This document shows, piece after piece, positions 38,967 to 47,250 of a stretch of 54,745 bases of DNA (position 1 is its first letter; each line of letters starts with the position of its first letter). The DNA lies in contig JAAUPE010000035.1 of assembly GCA_012034595.1 (NCBI GenBank), positions 1-54,745 of the forward strand, written 5' to 3'. A program made the position numbers and the translations under genes. Below the pieces are notes generated by a model that did no database searches, was not told where the DNA came from, and saw only the letters and a list, made by a program, of their open reading frames with translations. The stretch is from Calothrix sp. CSU_2_0. Lineage in GTDB: Bacteria > Cyanobacteriota > Cyanobacteriia > Cyanobacteriales > Nostocaceae.

Positions 38967-40868
38967 ATGCCAGCTAACGTTCCTGGTAGTTCGCTCAGTA
39001 CAGCACTTAATATTAATATTTCCAATAGCTTGCATGTATTTGCTGATACAACTGACTATTTAGGGTCAGACAAATTTTATAGTTTTGGGTTACAGGGGCG
39101 TAGCAATTTTAACTTATCACTTAGAGAATTAGGGGGTAATTTCAATGTTGATTTAATTCAAGATAAAAATGCCAATGGTGTTTTTGATGCGGATGAAGTC
39201 ATAGGGGTTTCACGACGAACTCGTAGGGGAGAGCGTCTGAATACAAATATCGATGGGGGTAGTTACTATATCCGCGTTTACGGACAAGGTGATGGTGCTT
39301 ACAGTCTCACAGTATCGGCAATTCCTGACGATGATATTATTAACCAACCAGTATCAACTTCTCCATCCGATCTTCCCATAGCCCAAAGTCGCTCCAGAAG
39401 AGTTGGGCAAGAAGACAGACTGGCTAGCATCCCATCAGAAAATCAGCCAGTAAGTCAACCAGTAAGTCAACCAGCACTTCAAAATGCCCCAAGTAAAATC
39501 TGGAAACAAGGGACTTTGGGTGCAGACGTGTTAGTTTACGATCGCATCAATCAAACAACGTTTGTTTCGGGCAACGGCAACGTTAATTTTGGCAATGGTG
39601 GACGGGATATACTCGATTTCAAAACAATTGGTATTTCGTCAACACAAGCAAGCTTTAACTGGGCAACTGCGACTGCTGGGGGAGTCGTTGATAATCCTGG
39701 TAATGGCAATCGCTTATTTGATGCGATTACATTGAATGATGGCAAGCAAATTTTATTTGAAAGTATCGAACAAATAGTTTTTGCTGACACTACCTACGAC
39801 TTAACAGTTGCGAATCCCGGTATTGGCATTGGTAAGCAAGCAACGGTTACAACCAACGACACAAAGTTTAATCAACAATGGGATTTGCACATTACAGGTA
39901 TACATAATGCCTGGAGATTTACCACAGGTTCTGCTGGAGTCCTAATTGGGATTGAAGATAGTGGACTGGGAATTGATAGTAACGGATTCACTCACTACGA
40001 TTTGCGATCGACAATTTTTTCCGGAAGCAACTATTTAGATGAGTCAACAGGCTATTCCCACGGCACATTAGTCCAAAGTACCATTGCCGCAGCAAGTAAT
40101 AATGGTTTTGGGATTGCAGGTATTAACTGGAACTCGGACGTGATGCATATTGATGTTCTGGGTAATACAATTAATGGTACTTATGCTCTCGATGCGGGTG
40201 ATTTAGATTTAGTCACTGCAACGCAAACACTGATTAATCAAGCAAATAGCAAAGGACAAAAGTTAATTGTCAACTTGAGCTTGGTTGGTGGTAGTAGTGA
40301 TGCATTCCAACAGCTAATCGCAAATAACCAAAATAATGCGTTGTTTGTAATTGCTTCTGGGAATGATGATGTTGATAATGTATCAAGCCCTGCGTCTTTT
40401 GCACAAACCTACAGTAACGTGATTTCAGTTGGTGCATCCTGGGGAAATAAAGATTGGTACGGTAACTCAAAAAACCCAGGGGAACGGGTTTCCTACGCCA
40501 ATCCCAAATGGTGGGGTTCTAACTATACCAATGATGCGGCAATTAATGCTGGTTTGCGACCATTAACGTTAATGGCTCCTACAGAATTTCCTGCTGGTAG
40601 TGCAGACAAAAACTCCGCAGGTTCGTTTAATTTTGGCTACAACGATAAATTCAACGGCACTTCATCATCAACTGCGATCGCATCCGGGGTTGCTTCGTTA
40701 GTGTGGAGCGCAAACACAAATCTCAGTGCATCGCAAATTCGAGCGATTTTGTCGGAAACTGCATACGATTTGGGAACACCAGGTTATGACAAATTCTACG
40801 GCAATGGCTTTGTTAATGCCGATGCTGCTGTACGTCGTGCCTTAGCGATCGCACGTAATTATGCCTGA
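38967..40868 (+). CDS. PPC-domain subtilisin-like serine protease (S8)
   Basis: A protein of about 633 residues (ATG at 38967). An N-terminal PPC beta-sandwich covers about 5-118 (FYSFGLQGRSNFNLSLRELG ... SYYIRVYGQGDGAYSLTVS), with a calcium-type loop DKNANGVFDADE. A Gln/Ser/Pro linker with repeated PVSQ follows, then an RTX-like beta segment (NGNVNFGNGGRDILDF). The S8 domain has D331 (IGIEDSGLG), H365 (GYSHGTLV), the oxyanion Asn in IASGNDD and S566 in NGTSSSTAIASG, a variant of the usual GTSMATP. No Sec signal peptide is present. The PPC normally lies at the C terminus of secreted proteases, and the N-terminal position is shared with the calpain gene downstream. Export by the nearby type I system is an inference. 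Confidence 0.85.
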   Translation: MPANVPGSSLSTALNINISNSLHVFADTTDYLGSDKFYSFGLQGRSNFNLSLRELGGNFNVDLIQDKNANGVFDADEVIGVSRRTRRGERLNTNIDGGSYYIRVYGQGDGAYSLTVSAIPDDDIINQPVSTSPSDLPIAQSRSRRVGQEDRLASIPSENQPVSQPVSQPALQNAPSKIWKQGTLGADVLVYDRINQTTFVSGNGNVNFGNGGRDILDFKTIGISSTQASFNWATATAGGVVDNPGNGNRLFDAITLNDGKQILFESIEQIVFADTTYDLTVANPGIGIGKQATVTTNDTKFNQQWDLHITGIHNAWRFTTGSAGVLIGIEDSGLGIDSNGFTHYDLRSTIFSGSNYLDESTGYSHGTLVQSTIAAASNNGFGIAGINWNSDVMHIDVLGNTINGTYALDAGDLDLVTATQTLINQANSKGQKLIVNLSLVGGSSDAFQQLIANNQNNALFVIASGNDDVDNVSSPASFAQTYSNVISVGASWGNKDWYGNSKNPGERVSYANPKWWGSNYTNDAAINAGLRPLTLMAPTEFPAGSADKNSAGSFNFGYNDKFNGTSSSTAIASGVASLVWSANTNLSASQIRAILSETAYDLGTPGYDKFYGNGFVNADAAVRRALAIARNYA

Positions 40869-41406
40869 TTATTCTTTATTCGACTTTTAGCCGTTTGAGG
40901 TGCATCTAATCTCAATTTGAAGAATGGTTGCGACAGATAGAGTCTTAAAAATCATTTTTTATTGTCCCTCTCCGCGTCGGAGAGGGTCATATTTTATTCG
41001 TCATAGCTTACATGCCTACTCGAAAATAAGCGTATTAGATTAATAATATTTTGTCGTCTACTTGCGTGTAAATAACTAGCTAAAACAAGTATATTCAGAC
41101 AAAATCAAAATCAAACAGAAAAAGAAACACGACATATAACGTGGACATATTAGCAATTGCTAATTTAAGTTACGTATATTCTACATGGCTGTTTGAGTAT
41201 ATAAAGCAGCAATATATAAGTTCAAACATAGAATTCAATGGCTGGGCTAACGTGTAACCTCCGAGACATAAGGTTGCAGGGATATGTCGTGCATATTTCG
41301 TTTAACTGACTGAGACAATCGGTGGGTTTCCTTCCGTAAAGTATCAGTTTCGGTGTCGTAGCTTGTGCGAACCGCAGAGTACTTGGAGAATGACGCAAGG
41401 ATTGTT
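40869..41406. other. Intergenic region between subtilase and calpain genes
   Basis: Apart from the terminator at 40966-40986, nothing recognisable is seen. A GTG at 41365 could extend the calpain frame by 14 codons, but the ATG at 41407 starts the recognisable protein. Confidence 0.4.
40966..40986 (+). terminator. Terminator of the subtilase gene
   Basis: CCCTCTCCG and CGGAGAGGG form a perfect 9-bp stem with a CGT loop, followed by TCATATTTTATT. It lies about 100 bases after the stop. Confidence 0.7.
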
Positions 41407-42884
41407 ATGACAGTGAATAGTTTTAGACAAAGTATTGATATAAATTCCAACTTAAATATTTCCCAGAATCCGCAGGTAGTGACTGGTTCCATCGGTTGGG
41501 AAAATTTAAACGACTATTACAGCTTTAAATTGAGCGATCGCAGTAGTTTTGATATTGCGATCGCGGGTTTATCTGCAAATCTAAATGTGCAAATTTTAGA
41601 TAGTAATGGTTCTATTGTTGCTGGTTCCTACAATCGTCGCAAATCTGATGAATCCATCAATGTTGTCTTAGAAGCGGGTGAATACTACATTGAAGTTTAT
41701 CGGTTTGGTCGTGCAGTCAGTGATTATAACTTAAAGTTCAGTAGTAATCTGCTCACAGAAACAGTACCTTCAACTTCATTATCAACTTTGGCTAATGAGT
41801 GGTTTGACAAAGTTGTTGACAACGTTGGTATTCAAGATGTGGGAATTCGGCAAACAGTAAAATCATCTTTTACTGATGGAGTTATCGATCGCAATGAAAT
41901 GATTGCCATTTTGCGTAACTCTGAAGATGCTGGAATCACTGACACAACTGAATTTTCCGATTTGAAAGCATTAATCAATAACTCAGTTGCACTATCTATC
42001 TCCGAACCAGTGCGAATTTTGGCAAACAAAATTATCAACGGAGATACAGCCAATCAGAAATACCAAGGTAATTCACTAGGTAACTTGAGTGGAGGTAGCA
42101 GCGATATCCACATGGAAAACCTGATAAATAAATGGTTTTTAGGACGCGATCGTCCATCTACTACCGACAAGGAAACATATCAGCAAGTGAGTGGTTCACT
42201 CTTTCAGAATGGGATTAGTTATCAAGATATTAAGCAAGGAAAGATTAATGATTGTTTTTTCCTGATTGGACTAGCGACAACAGCAATTAACTCAGTAAAA
42301 ACAATTGAAAACATGTTTATAGACAACGGTGATAATACTTTCACCGTTAAATTTTGGCGAAATCACGTTGCTGACTACGTAACTGTAGATAAGTATTTAC
42401 CAATGATGCATCAGGAAACTTTGTTTACGCAAATAAAGGTAGGAATTACAACGATTCCACCAATGAATTGTGGGTTGCACTGGCAGAAAAAGCTTACGCA
42501 CAACTGAATGAATCTGGTGGAATTTACCAAGATAATACTAACAGCTACTCTGGTATTGGTAATGGTGGTTATATTGCTGATGCATTACAAAATATCACAG
42601 GTAGCAAAGTATTAATGAGTGTTCCTTTAGATTTAAATATAATTATTAAAGCAACTAATCTAGGTGAATCGATTGGTTTCGGTTCAAAGTTAAAGCCAAT
42701 TGCCGATAATATTGTTTCTGCCCACGCTTATGCATTGGTAAACTATAATCCCTCAACTCAAAAATTTACCTTATTTAATCCCTGGGGTATCGATAGCTCA
42801 TCGAAACCCGCGTTTTTAGAGCTTAGTTGGAGCGAAATCGAGTCTAATTTTAGCTATTGGGATACGACAAAACAATATACATAA
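41407..42884 (+). pseudogene. PPC-calpain-like cysteine protease, frameshifted
   Basis: A calpain-family (C2) cysteine protease of about 492 residues, in two frames. The N-terminal PPC domain (about 10-115; YYSFKLSDRSSFDIAIAG ... GEYYIEVYRFG) is homologous to that of the upstream subtilase. An EF-hand-like stretch follows (SSFTDGVIDRNEMIAIL). The catalytic Cys is C283 in KQGKINDCFFLIG. The frame breaks at a TTT run (42424-42426); a fourth T gives LFYANKGRNYNDSTNELWVA and continues the protease domain to the catalytic His (VSAHAYALVNYN) and Asn (FTLFNPWGID), ending at 42884. There is no Sec signal. The break may be a sequencing error, as the triad is otherwise complete. Confidence 0.82.
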
Positions 42885-42896
42885 ATGACACATCCG

Positions 42897-42940
42897 CACA
42901 TCCCCGACCACATCCCAGACTTCAAGAAGTCGGGGATGTG
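42897..42940. repeat. 12-bp perfect hairpin with A-run
   Basis: CACATCCCCGAC (42897-42908) pairs with GTCGGGGATGTG (42929-42940), with an inner ACTTCAAGAAGT palindrome in the loop, then nine A residues. As a minus-strand structure the T run would precede the hairpin, so it is not a typical terminator in either direction. The form resembles IS200/IS605 ends. Confidence 0.55.
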
Positions 42941-43118
42941 AAAAAAAAACATTTATTACTATCTTTTTGTAAAAGTAAATGCAAATTATATGTTTACTTT
43001 ATAGTTACTATTTACTAACGAGACAAAATTTTTAAAAACTTTTAAAATTTTCCAAGTTTTATTTAACAAGGAAACATTTTATGCCGCCACAAAAAGCAAT
43101 TTTTGAGGATAAATACCC

Positions 43119-44600
43119 ATGCCCATTAACTATATGAGTAATAGTTCAGTTTCCAAGCAAGAACTAAATATTACTCCAACCTCTTCAATTACCAACTTTG
43201 ACTCCAACAACAATGATATCTACAGTAATCGCAGCCTGAGAAATTACAACTCCAGCAGTTATAGCAGCGATCGCGAAATCAGCACTCAATCCTATAACTC
43301 AAGCACAGGTTACGGTTTAGTCAATGCATCCACAGCAGTAGCTAAAGCAGCAGGTAGAGACAACTTTGCAGATGTCCCCGATTTAGGTGGTTACAATTGG
43401 GGAAATGACATGGTGAAAGCACCTGAAGCTTGGGCAAAAGGATACACAGGAGAAGGGATTGTAGTCGCAGTACTCGATACTGGAGTCGATCGCAACCATG
43501 AAGACTTAAAAAACAACATCTGGAAGAATAGCAAAGAAATCGAAGGCAACGGTAAAGACGACGACGGAAACGGTTATGTAGATGACGTTTACGGCTGGAA
43601 CTTCGACAGCAATAATAACAATACGATCGATGTAGCTGGACATGGTACTCATGTTTCTGGAACAATTGCTGCTGAAAAAAACGACAAAGGAGCAACCGGA
43701 GTTGCTTACAACTCCAAAATCATGGCTGTCAAAGTTCTTGATGACAGTGGTTCTGGTTCATATGACTCAATCGCCAAAGGAATCCACTATGCTGTCGATA
43801 ACGGAGCAAAAGTGATTAATATGAGCTTGGGTGGTGGTAGTCGGAACCAAGTTATGGAAGAAGCTCTGCAATATGCCAGCAGCAAAGGCACAATTGTTGT
43901 CATGGCAGCAGGGAATAGCGGCAGTTCATCACCTATATACCCCGCACGCTACGCCAAAAATACAGGTATAGCAGTTGGTGCAGTTGATAAAAATGGCGAA
44001 CAAGCTAGCTTCTCCAATCGTTCTGGGAATGACCAACTCACCTACGTCACTGCTCCAGGAGTGAGTATTTATTCCACCGTTCCCAATAACGGATATGAAA
44101 ACTACAATGGTACATCAATGGCATCTCCCCACGTTGCTGGAGTTGTCGCTTTGATGCTCAGTGCCAATCCAAATCTGAGTGATTCCCAAGTCAGACAAAT
44201 ATTAGCGGATACATCGGGTAACTCCGGACAAGATAGCACCCCAACCCCAATCCCTAGCTTTAATTTCGGCGATATATTCGATGGTTTTAACCCCTTCTCA
44301 AGCGGTATCACATCATCAAGTCTGAATCAGCGCTCCTATGACTACACCACTGAATTTGGAACAGCCAATAATGACTTAAATGCGATCGCAAGCAATGGTG
44401 ACAAAAGCTTACCGATTTCTAGTACCACTACCATAACTAGTTCTGAGATGTCCGAATACTGGAGCCAGAACCAAACCACATCAGACATTTCCAGCATGGC
44501 AAGCACCAATCCATCCGATCCAGAAAATATCCTCAAGCGCTACGGAGATATATTAATGGCTCCCTACCAGGATTTCATCCGCTTGATTCCCACAAAATAA
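43119..44600 (+). CDS. Subtilisin-like serine protease (S8), second copy
   Basis: A 493-residue S8 protease with the full triad D120 (VVAVLDTGVD), H175 (GHGTHVSGT) and S333 (YNGTSMASPHVAGV), and the oxyanion N266 (MAAGNSG). The first 60 residues are Ser/Asn-rich and disordered, with no signal peptide. Residues 64-77 (GYGLVNASTAVAKA) are a motif that normally ends subtilase domains, here placed before the domain. The C-terminal 120 residues after the catalytic core are low-complexity Ser/Thr/Asn-rich. It is the third protease gene in a row, followed by its own strong terminator. Confidence 0.9.
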   Translation: MPINYMSNSSVSKQELNITPTSSITNFDSNNNDIYSNRSLRNYNSSSYSSDREISTQSYNSSTGYGLVNASTAVAKAAGRDNFADVPDLGGYNWGNDMVKAPEAWAKGYTGEGIVVAVLDTGVDRNHEDLKNNIWKNSKEIEGNGKDDDGNGYVDDVYGWNFDSNNNNTIDVAGHGTHVSGTIAAEKNDKGATGVAYNSKIMAVKVLDDSGSGSYDSIAKGIHYAVDNGAKVINMSLGGGSRNQVMEEALQYASSKGTIVVMAAGNSGSSSPIYPARYAKNTGIAVGAVDKNGEQASFSNRSGNDQLTYVTAPGVSIYSTVPNNGYENYNGTSMASPHVAGVVALMLSANPNLSDSQVRQILADTSGNSGQDSTPTPIPSFNFGDIFDGFNPFSSGITSSSLNQRSYDYTTEFGTANNDLNAIASNGDKSLPISSTTTITSSEMSEYWSQNQTTSDISSMASTNPSDPENILKRYGDILMAPYQDFIRLIPTK

Positions 44601-44640
44601 GAAAAGATGCAGTAAGTTTTTAACTTGATATCAATTTCAC

Positions 44641-44685
44641 ACTGGCTGGGATAAATTATCCCAGCCAGTTTTGTTTTGTTGTTTT
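44641..44685 (+). terminator. Strong terminator of the second subtilase
   Basis: ACTGGCTGGGAT (44641-44652) pairs perfectly with ATCCCAGCCAGT (44658-44669) around a 5-nt loop, followed by TTTGTTTTGTTGTTTT. This is a textbook intrinsic terminator. Confidence 0.92.
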
Positions 44686-44912
44686 CGTAACATCCCACTT
44701 TTCTATATTTACTGGATTTGCAAGATTGAGGTTTTAAAGTATACAAAATATACTAAGTTGGTTACGGCTCAAACTTTAAATTTGCAGTGAAGCGATCGCA
44801 TTTCTATGGTTTTGATTGAAAGTGCGATCGCATTTGTTAAGTTTGGGAGTTGATGCGTCGGCTTTGTATGTAGAGTGCGATCGCGTTTCTCTGGTTTTGA
44901 TTGAAAGTGCGA

Positions 44913-44933
44913 AGCTTGCGTGACGTAAGTCGT
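44913..44933. repeat. 21-nt insertion centred in HIP1 (copy A)
   Basis: GCGA (44909-44912) and TCGC (44934-44937) flank exactly 21 bases beginning AGCTTGCGTGACG. The matching position in neighbouring repeat units is an uninterrupted HIP1. A near-identical 21-mer occurs at 46533-46553. Confidence 0.8.
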
Positions 44934-44986
44934 TCGCATTTATTGAGTTTGGGGGTTTATGCGATTGGGTTTGGAGTGGAGTGCGA

Positions 44987-45014
44987 TATGCCCTTGGCAT
45001 TAAGCGGGAGCTTA
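44987..45014. repeat. 28-nt insertion centred in HIP1
   Basis: GCGA (44983-44986) and TCGC (45015-45018) flank 28 bases that fold as two small hairpins, ATGCC-CTT-GGCAT and TAAGC-GGGA-GCTTA. The ends match those of the composite insertion at 16870-16995. Confidence 0.8.
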
Positions 45015-45156
45015 TCGCGTTTGTTGAGTTTGAGAGTTTATCCGATCGCATTTCTTTGGTTTTAATTGAAAGTGCGATCGCATTACAATTAGTTATGTAT
45101 CTGTTTTGAAATAATGGTTATAATATCTAGAAAAACAAAGTGACACAAGTAAAATT

Positions 45157-45480
45157 GTGAGAATACAAGATACAGCAATAATTCCAGAAGAAAAAATCAC
45201 CCGTTATCTTTTGGTTCCGAGAATTAAAGATGATAAATCCAAATTTTTAGCTCAAGCTGGATTTACACAAGATAATCCAGAAGAACTATTAAAAGCAATT
45301 AAACAGCTTGTGATGACAACAGAAGCAGTGAAAGATAGTAAGAATGAATATGGAATTTTTTATATAATAGAGGGTAATTTACAAGGTGTTAATGGACATG
45401 AATTAACGGTTGTGACGGTTTGGTTACAATCAAAAGATGGCGAGAGTTTTCGTTTTATTACCCTTAAACCGAAAAAATAA
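45157..45480 (+). CDS. DUF6883-type protein
   Basis: A 107-residue protein starting at a GTG (M-RIQDTAIIPEEKITRYLL). It resembles the DUF6883 family of small cyanobacterial proteins (PEEKITRYLLVPRIKDDKSK; KFLAQAGFTQDNPEELLKAI; then a beta-rich C-terminal half VNGHELTVVTVWLQSKDG). No catalytic motif or signal is visible. It lies five bases before a DUF4926 gene, and the pair recurs in cyanobacteria in toxin-antitoxin-like surroundings. Function is unknown. Confidence 0.65.
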   Translation: MRIQDTAIIPEEKITRYLLVPRIKDDKSKFLAQAGFTQDNPEELLKAIKQLVMTTEAVKDSKNEYGIFYIIEGNLQGVNGHELTVVTVWLQSKDGESFRFITLKPKK

Positions 45481-45485
45481 TAATT

Positions 45486-45734
45486 ATGAAATTTGAACTT
45501 TATCAATATGTTGCTTTGTGCCGTGACATTCCAGAATATAGCCTCAAACGTGGTGATGTTGCTATGCTGGTCGATTATGTCACACATCCAGATGGTGGAG
45601 AAGATGGATATATATTAGAGGTGTTTAATGCTGCGGGTGATTCAATCGCTATTTTTACCGTTCCTATGTCAGCAGTCGCAAAGTTAACTAGTGATGCAGT
45701 TTTGGCTGTACGTTCTTTGGCTGAATTGAAGTAG
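45486..45734 (+). CDS. DUF4926-type protein
   Basis: An 82-residue small protein of the DUF4926 type, with the SH3-like beta-barrel signature LKRGDVAMLVDYVTHPDGGE and DGYILEVFNAAGDSIAIFTV. It is encoded five bases after the DUF6883 gene, surely in the same transcript. By size and context it could be an immunity or antitoxin-like partner of the DUF6883 protein, but nothing in the sequence proves which is toxic, if either. Confidence 0.65.
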   Translation: MKFELYQYVALCRDIPEYSLKRGDVAMLVDYVTHPDGGEDGYILEVFNAAGDSIAIFTVPMSAVAKLTSDAVLAVRSLAELK

Positions 45735-45825
45735 TGATAGGTAAACAGAGAGTTTATGCGTTCAGCTAGGCGATCGCGCTTCTGTTTGCGTTAGGCTATA
45801 ATTCAGTATTCTTCAAGGAAAGCAG

Positions 45826-46122
45826 ATGAACTGGAAGCTTGACGAAGCCCAAAAAAAACTCTCTCTTGTGATTGATGCGTTAGCGAAGCTTACCGAAGGT
45901 ATCGCGTCAGAACCTCAATTAATCTTCAAACAAGATGAATTAGTTGCTGCGATCGTAGAACCTAAACTTTTTCAAGAATTTCTAGTTTGGTATCAGCAAC
46001 AAAAAACCCCTTCTCTGGCAGATGCTTTTACCGAACTACGTCAACTCTGTGTAGAAGAGGATTATATTTTAGATACTCCTGCACGACAAGGGGAACGACA
46101 CAACCCATTTGCCGAAGAATAG
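45826..46122 (+). CDS. Phd/YefM-like antitoxin
   Basis: A 98-residue protein starting MNWKLDEAQKKLSLVIDALA. The N-terminal part looks like the DNA-binding Phd/YefM fold, and the C-terminal part (LADAFTELRQLCVEEDYILD) would bind the PIN toxin encoded one base downstream. Residues KLTEG interrupt a segment that in relatives runs on directly; the 15 bases coding for them lie between GCGA and TCGC (45887-45901), so a small HIP1 insertion is possible. Confidence 0.75.
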   Translation: MNWKLDEAQKKLSLVIDALAKLTEGIASEPQLIFKQDELVAAIVEPKLFQEFLVWYQQQKTPSLADAFTELRQLCVEEDYILDTPARQGERHNPFAEE

Positions 46123-46123
46123 C

Positions 46124-46519
46124 ATGAGTATTCTTTGTGATACTAATATTATCAGCGAACTAGCTCGTCCAATACCAAACCCAGGAGTTCTTACCTGGAG
46201 TGCAAGCGTCTCATCAATTTTTCTCAGCGCTATTACACTGGAAGAAATTTGCTATGCTTTGTCAGCAAAACCTAACTCCAGAATTCAAGCATGGTTCGAG
46301 AATTTTTTGCCCATTTACTGTCAGGTAATTCCTGTCAGTCTAGAAATTGCTAAACATGCGGGTGAGTTGAGAGGATATTTGAAAACTCAAGGTAAACCTC
46401 GCGCTCAGGCTGATATTTTAATTGCTGCAACAGCCAAAATCCACCAACTAACACTGATAACAAGAAACACAAAGGACTTCGAGGGATGTGATATTTCTAT
46501 ACTTAATCCCTTTACTTAA
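46124..46519 (+). CDS. PIN-domain ribonuclease toxin (VapC/FitB-like)
   Basis: A 131-residue PIN protein starting MSILCDTNIISELARPIPNP, with acidic residues D6, E41 (ITLEEICYAL), D97 (RAQADILIAATA) and D118 (TRNTKDFEG). The ATG at 46124, one base after the antitoxin stop, is better than the in-frame ATG five codons earlier. It forms a standard type II toxin-antitoxin pair with the Phd-like gene. Confidence 0.88.
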   Translation: MSILCDTNIISELARPIPNPGVLTWSASVSSIFLSAITLEEICYALSAKPNSRIQAWFENFLPIYCQVIPVSLEIAKHAGELRGYLKTQGKPRAQADILIAATAKIHQLTLITRNTKDFEGCDISILNPFT

Positions 46520-46532
46520 AGAGTTTACGGGA

Positions 46533-46553
46533 AGCTTGCGCGACGTAAGTCGT
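46533..46553. repeat. 21-nt HIP1-type insertion (copy B)
   Basis: The same 21-mer as at 44913-44933, with one base changed (CGCGACG for CGTGACG). It is followed by TCGC and preceded by GGGA rather than a perfect GCGA, then by a copy of the TCTCTGGTTTTGATTGAAAG unit. Confidence 0.75.
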
Positions 46554-46656
46554 TCGCATGTCTCTGGTTTTGATTGAAAGTGCGATCGCGATTCCATTAC
46601 ACCGACAATCAGTTAAAATTAAATAAATTATTCTCTCACTTCGGAAAATATTAATT

Positions 46657-47133
46657 ATGAAATGGGAAGAAGTTTGTGAAAATAAAGATTTACAAGATTT
46701 ACCCTTCAAAATCGAATTAAATAAATGGGGTCAAATTGTCATGAGTCCTGTAAAAATTAAACATTCTTTTTACCAAGGGAGAATCCAACGGTTATTAGAA
46801 TCTTTAATAAATACTGGAGAAGTGATGCCAGAATGTGCCATCAATACATCAGATGGAGTTAAAGTTGCCGATGTTGTTTGGTGTTCGCAGGAAAGATTTG
46901 CTCAAATTGAAGATGAAGTCTCAGCATCGATTGCACCAGAAATATGTATAGAAGTGAAATCCAGTGGTAATAGTCTGGAAGAAATGGAATTTAAACAAAA
47001 ATTATATTTAGAAGCTAAAGCGATAGAAGTATGGTTATGTAATGAACAAGGTGAAATGCGATTTTATAACGAACAAGGTGAATTAGAACAATCTTTATTA
47101 GTTTCGGAATTTCCTCGACAAATTCAACGGTAA
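46657..47133 (+). CDS. Uma2-family (DUF820) putative endonuclease
   Basis: A 158-residue protein of the large cyanobacterial Uma2/DUF820 family, which has a restriction-endonuclease-like fold. The N-terminal helix, ADVVWCSQERFAQ, the core EICIEVKSSGNSLEEMEFKQ with the likely catalytic E-x-K, and the AKAIEVWLCNEQGEM strand are typical. Many copies per genome are usual. The physiological role of the family is unsettled. Confidence 0.88.
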   Translation: MKWEEVCENKDLQDLPFKIELNKWGQIVMSPVKIKHSFYQGRIQRLLESLINTGEVMPECAINTSDGVKVADVVWCSQERFAQIEDEVSASIAPEICIEVKSSGNSLEEMEFKQKLYLEAKAIEVWLCNEQGEMRFYNEQGELEQSLLVSEFPRQIQR

Positions 47134-47250
47134 TTCATGAATATTATTGAACTTGTGTATTTTTGACTATTGTTGAACTGCGATCGCATTTCCATTTTCA
47201 TAGATAATTTAAGTGCGATCGCTTTTTATTTGACAATGTTTGATTTACAG

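Larger units (their letters stand above)
44792..45083. repeat. Tandem HIP1-bounded repeats, about three units
   Basis: Each unit has the form HIP1-TTTCT(A/C/T)TGGTTTTGATTGAAAGT-HIP1-TTTGTTGAGTTTGGGAGTTTATG. Units start near 44792, 44875 and 45042. A lone half-unit recurs at 46554-46591. Two HIP1 octamers in the array are interrupted by short inserts. Confidence 0.8.
44686..45156. other. HIP1-rich repeat region
   Basis: No gene is supported. 44792-45083 is built of imperfect copies of a roughly 100-bp unit bounded by HIP1 octamers (cataloged separately). The DUF6883 promoter should lie in the last 60 bases. Confidence 0.6.

Noticed and set aside
42897-42940. Terminator of the calpain gene
   Set aside because: The hairpin is followed by A residues on the gene's strand, not T, so it was listed as a repeat instead.
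43342-43695. 117-codon minus-strand frame inside the second subtilase
   Set aside because: It is antisense to the catalytic domain and has a Cys/Leu/Arg-rich shadow composition.
44792-45083. Possible CRISPR-like repeat-spacer structure
   Set aside because: The HIP1-bounded units are too few and too divergent, the 'spacers' are repeated rather than unique, and no cas gene is present.
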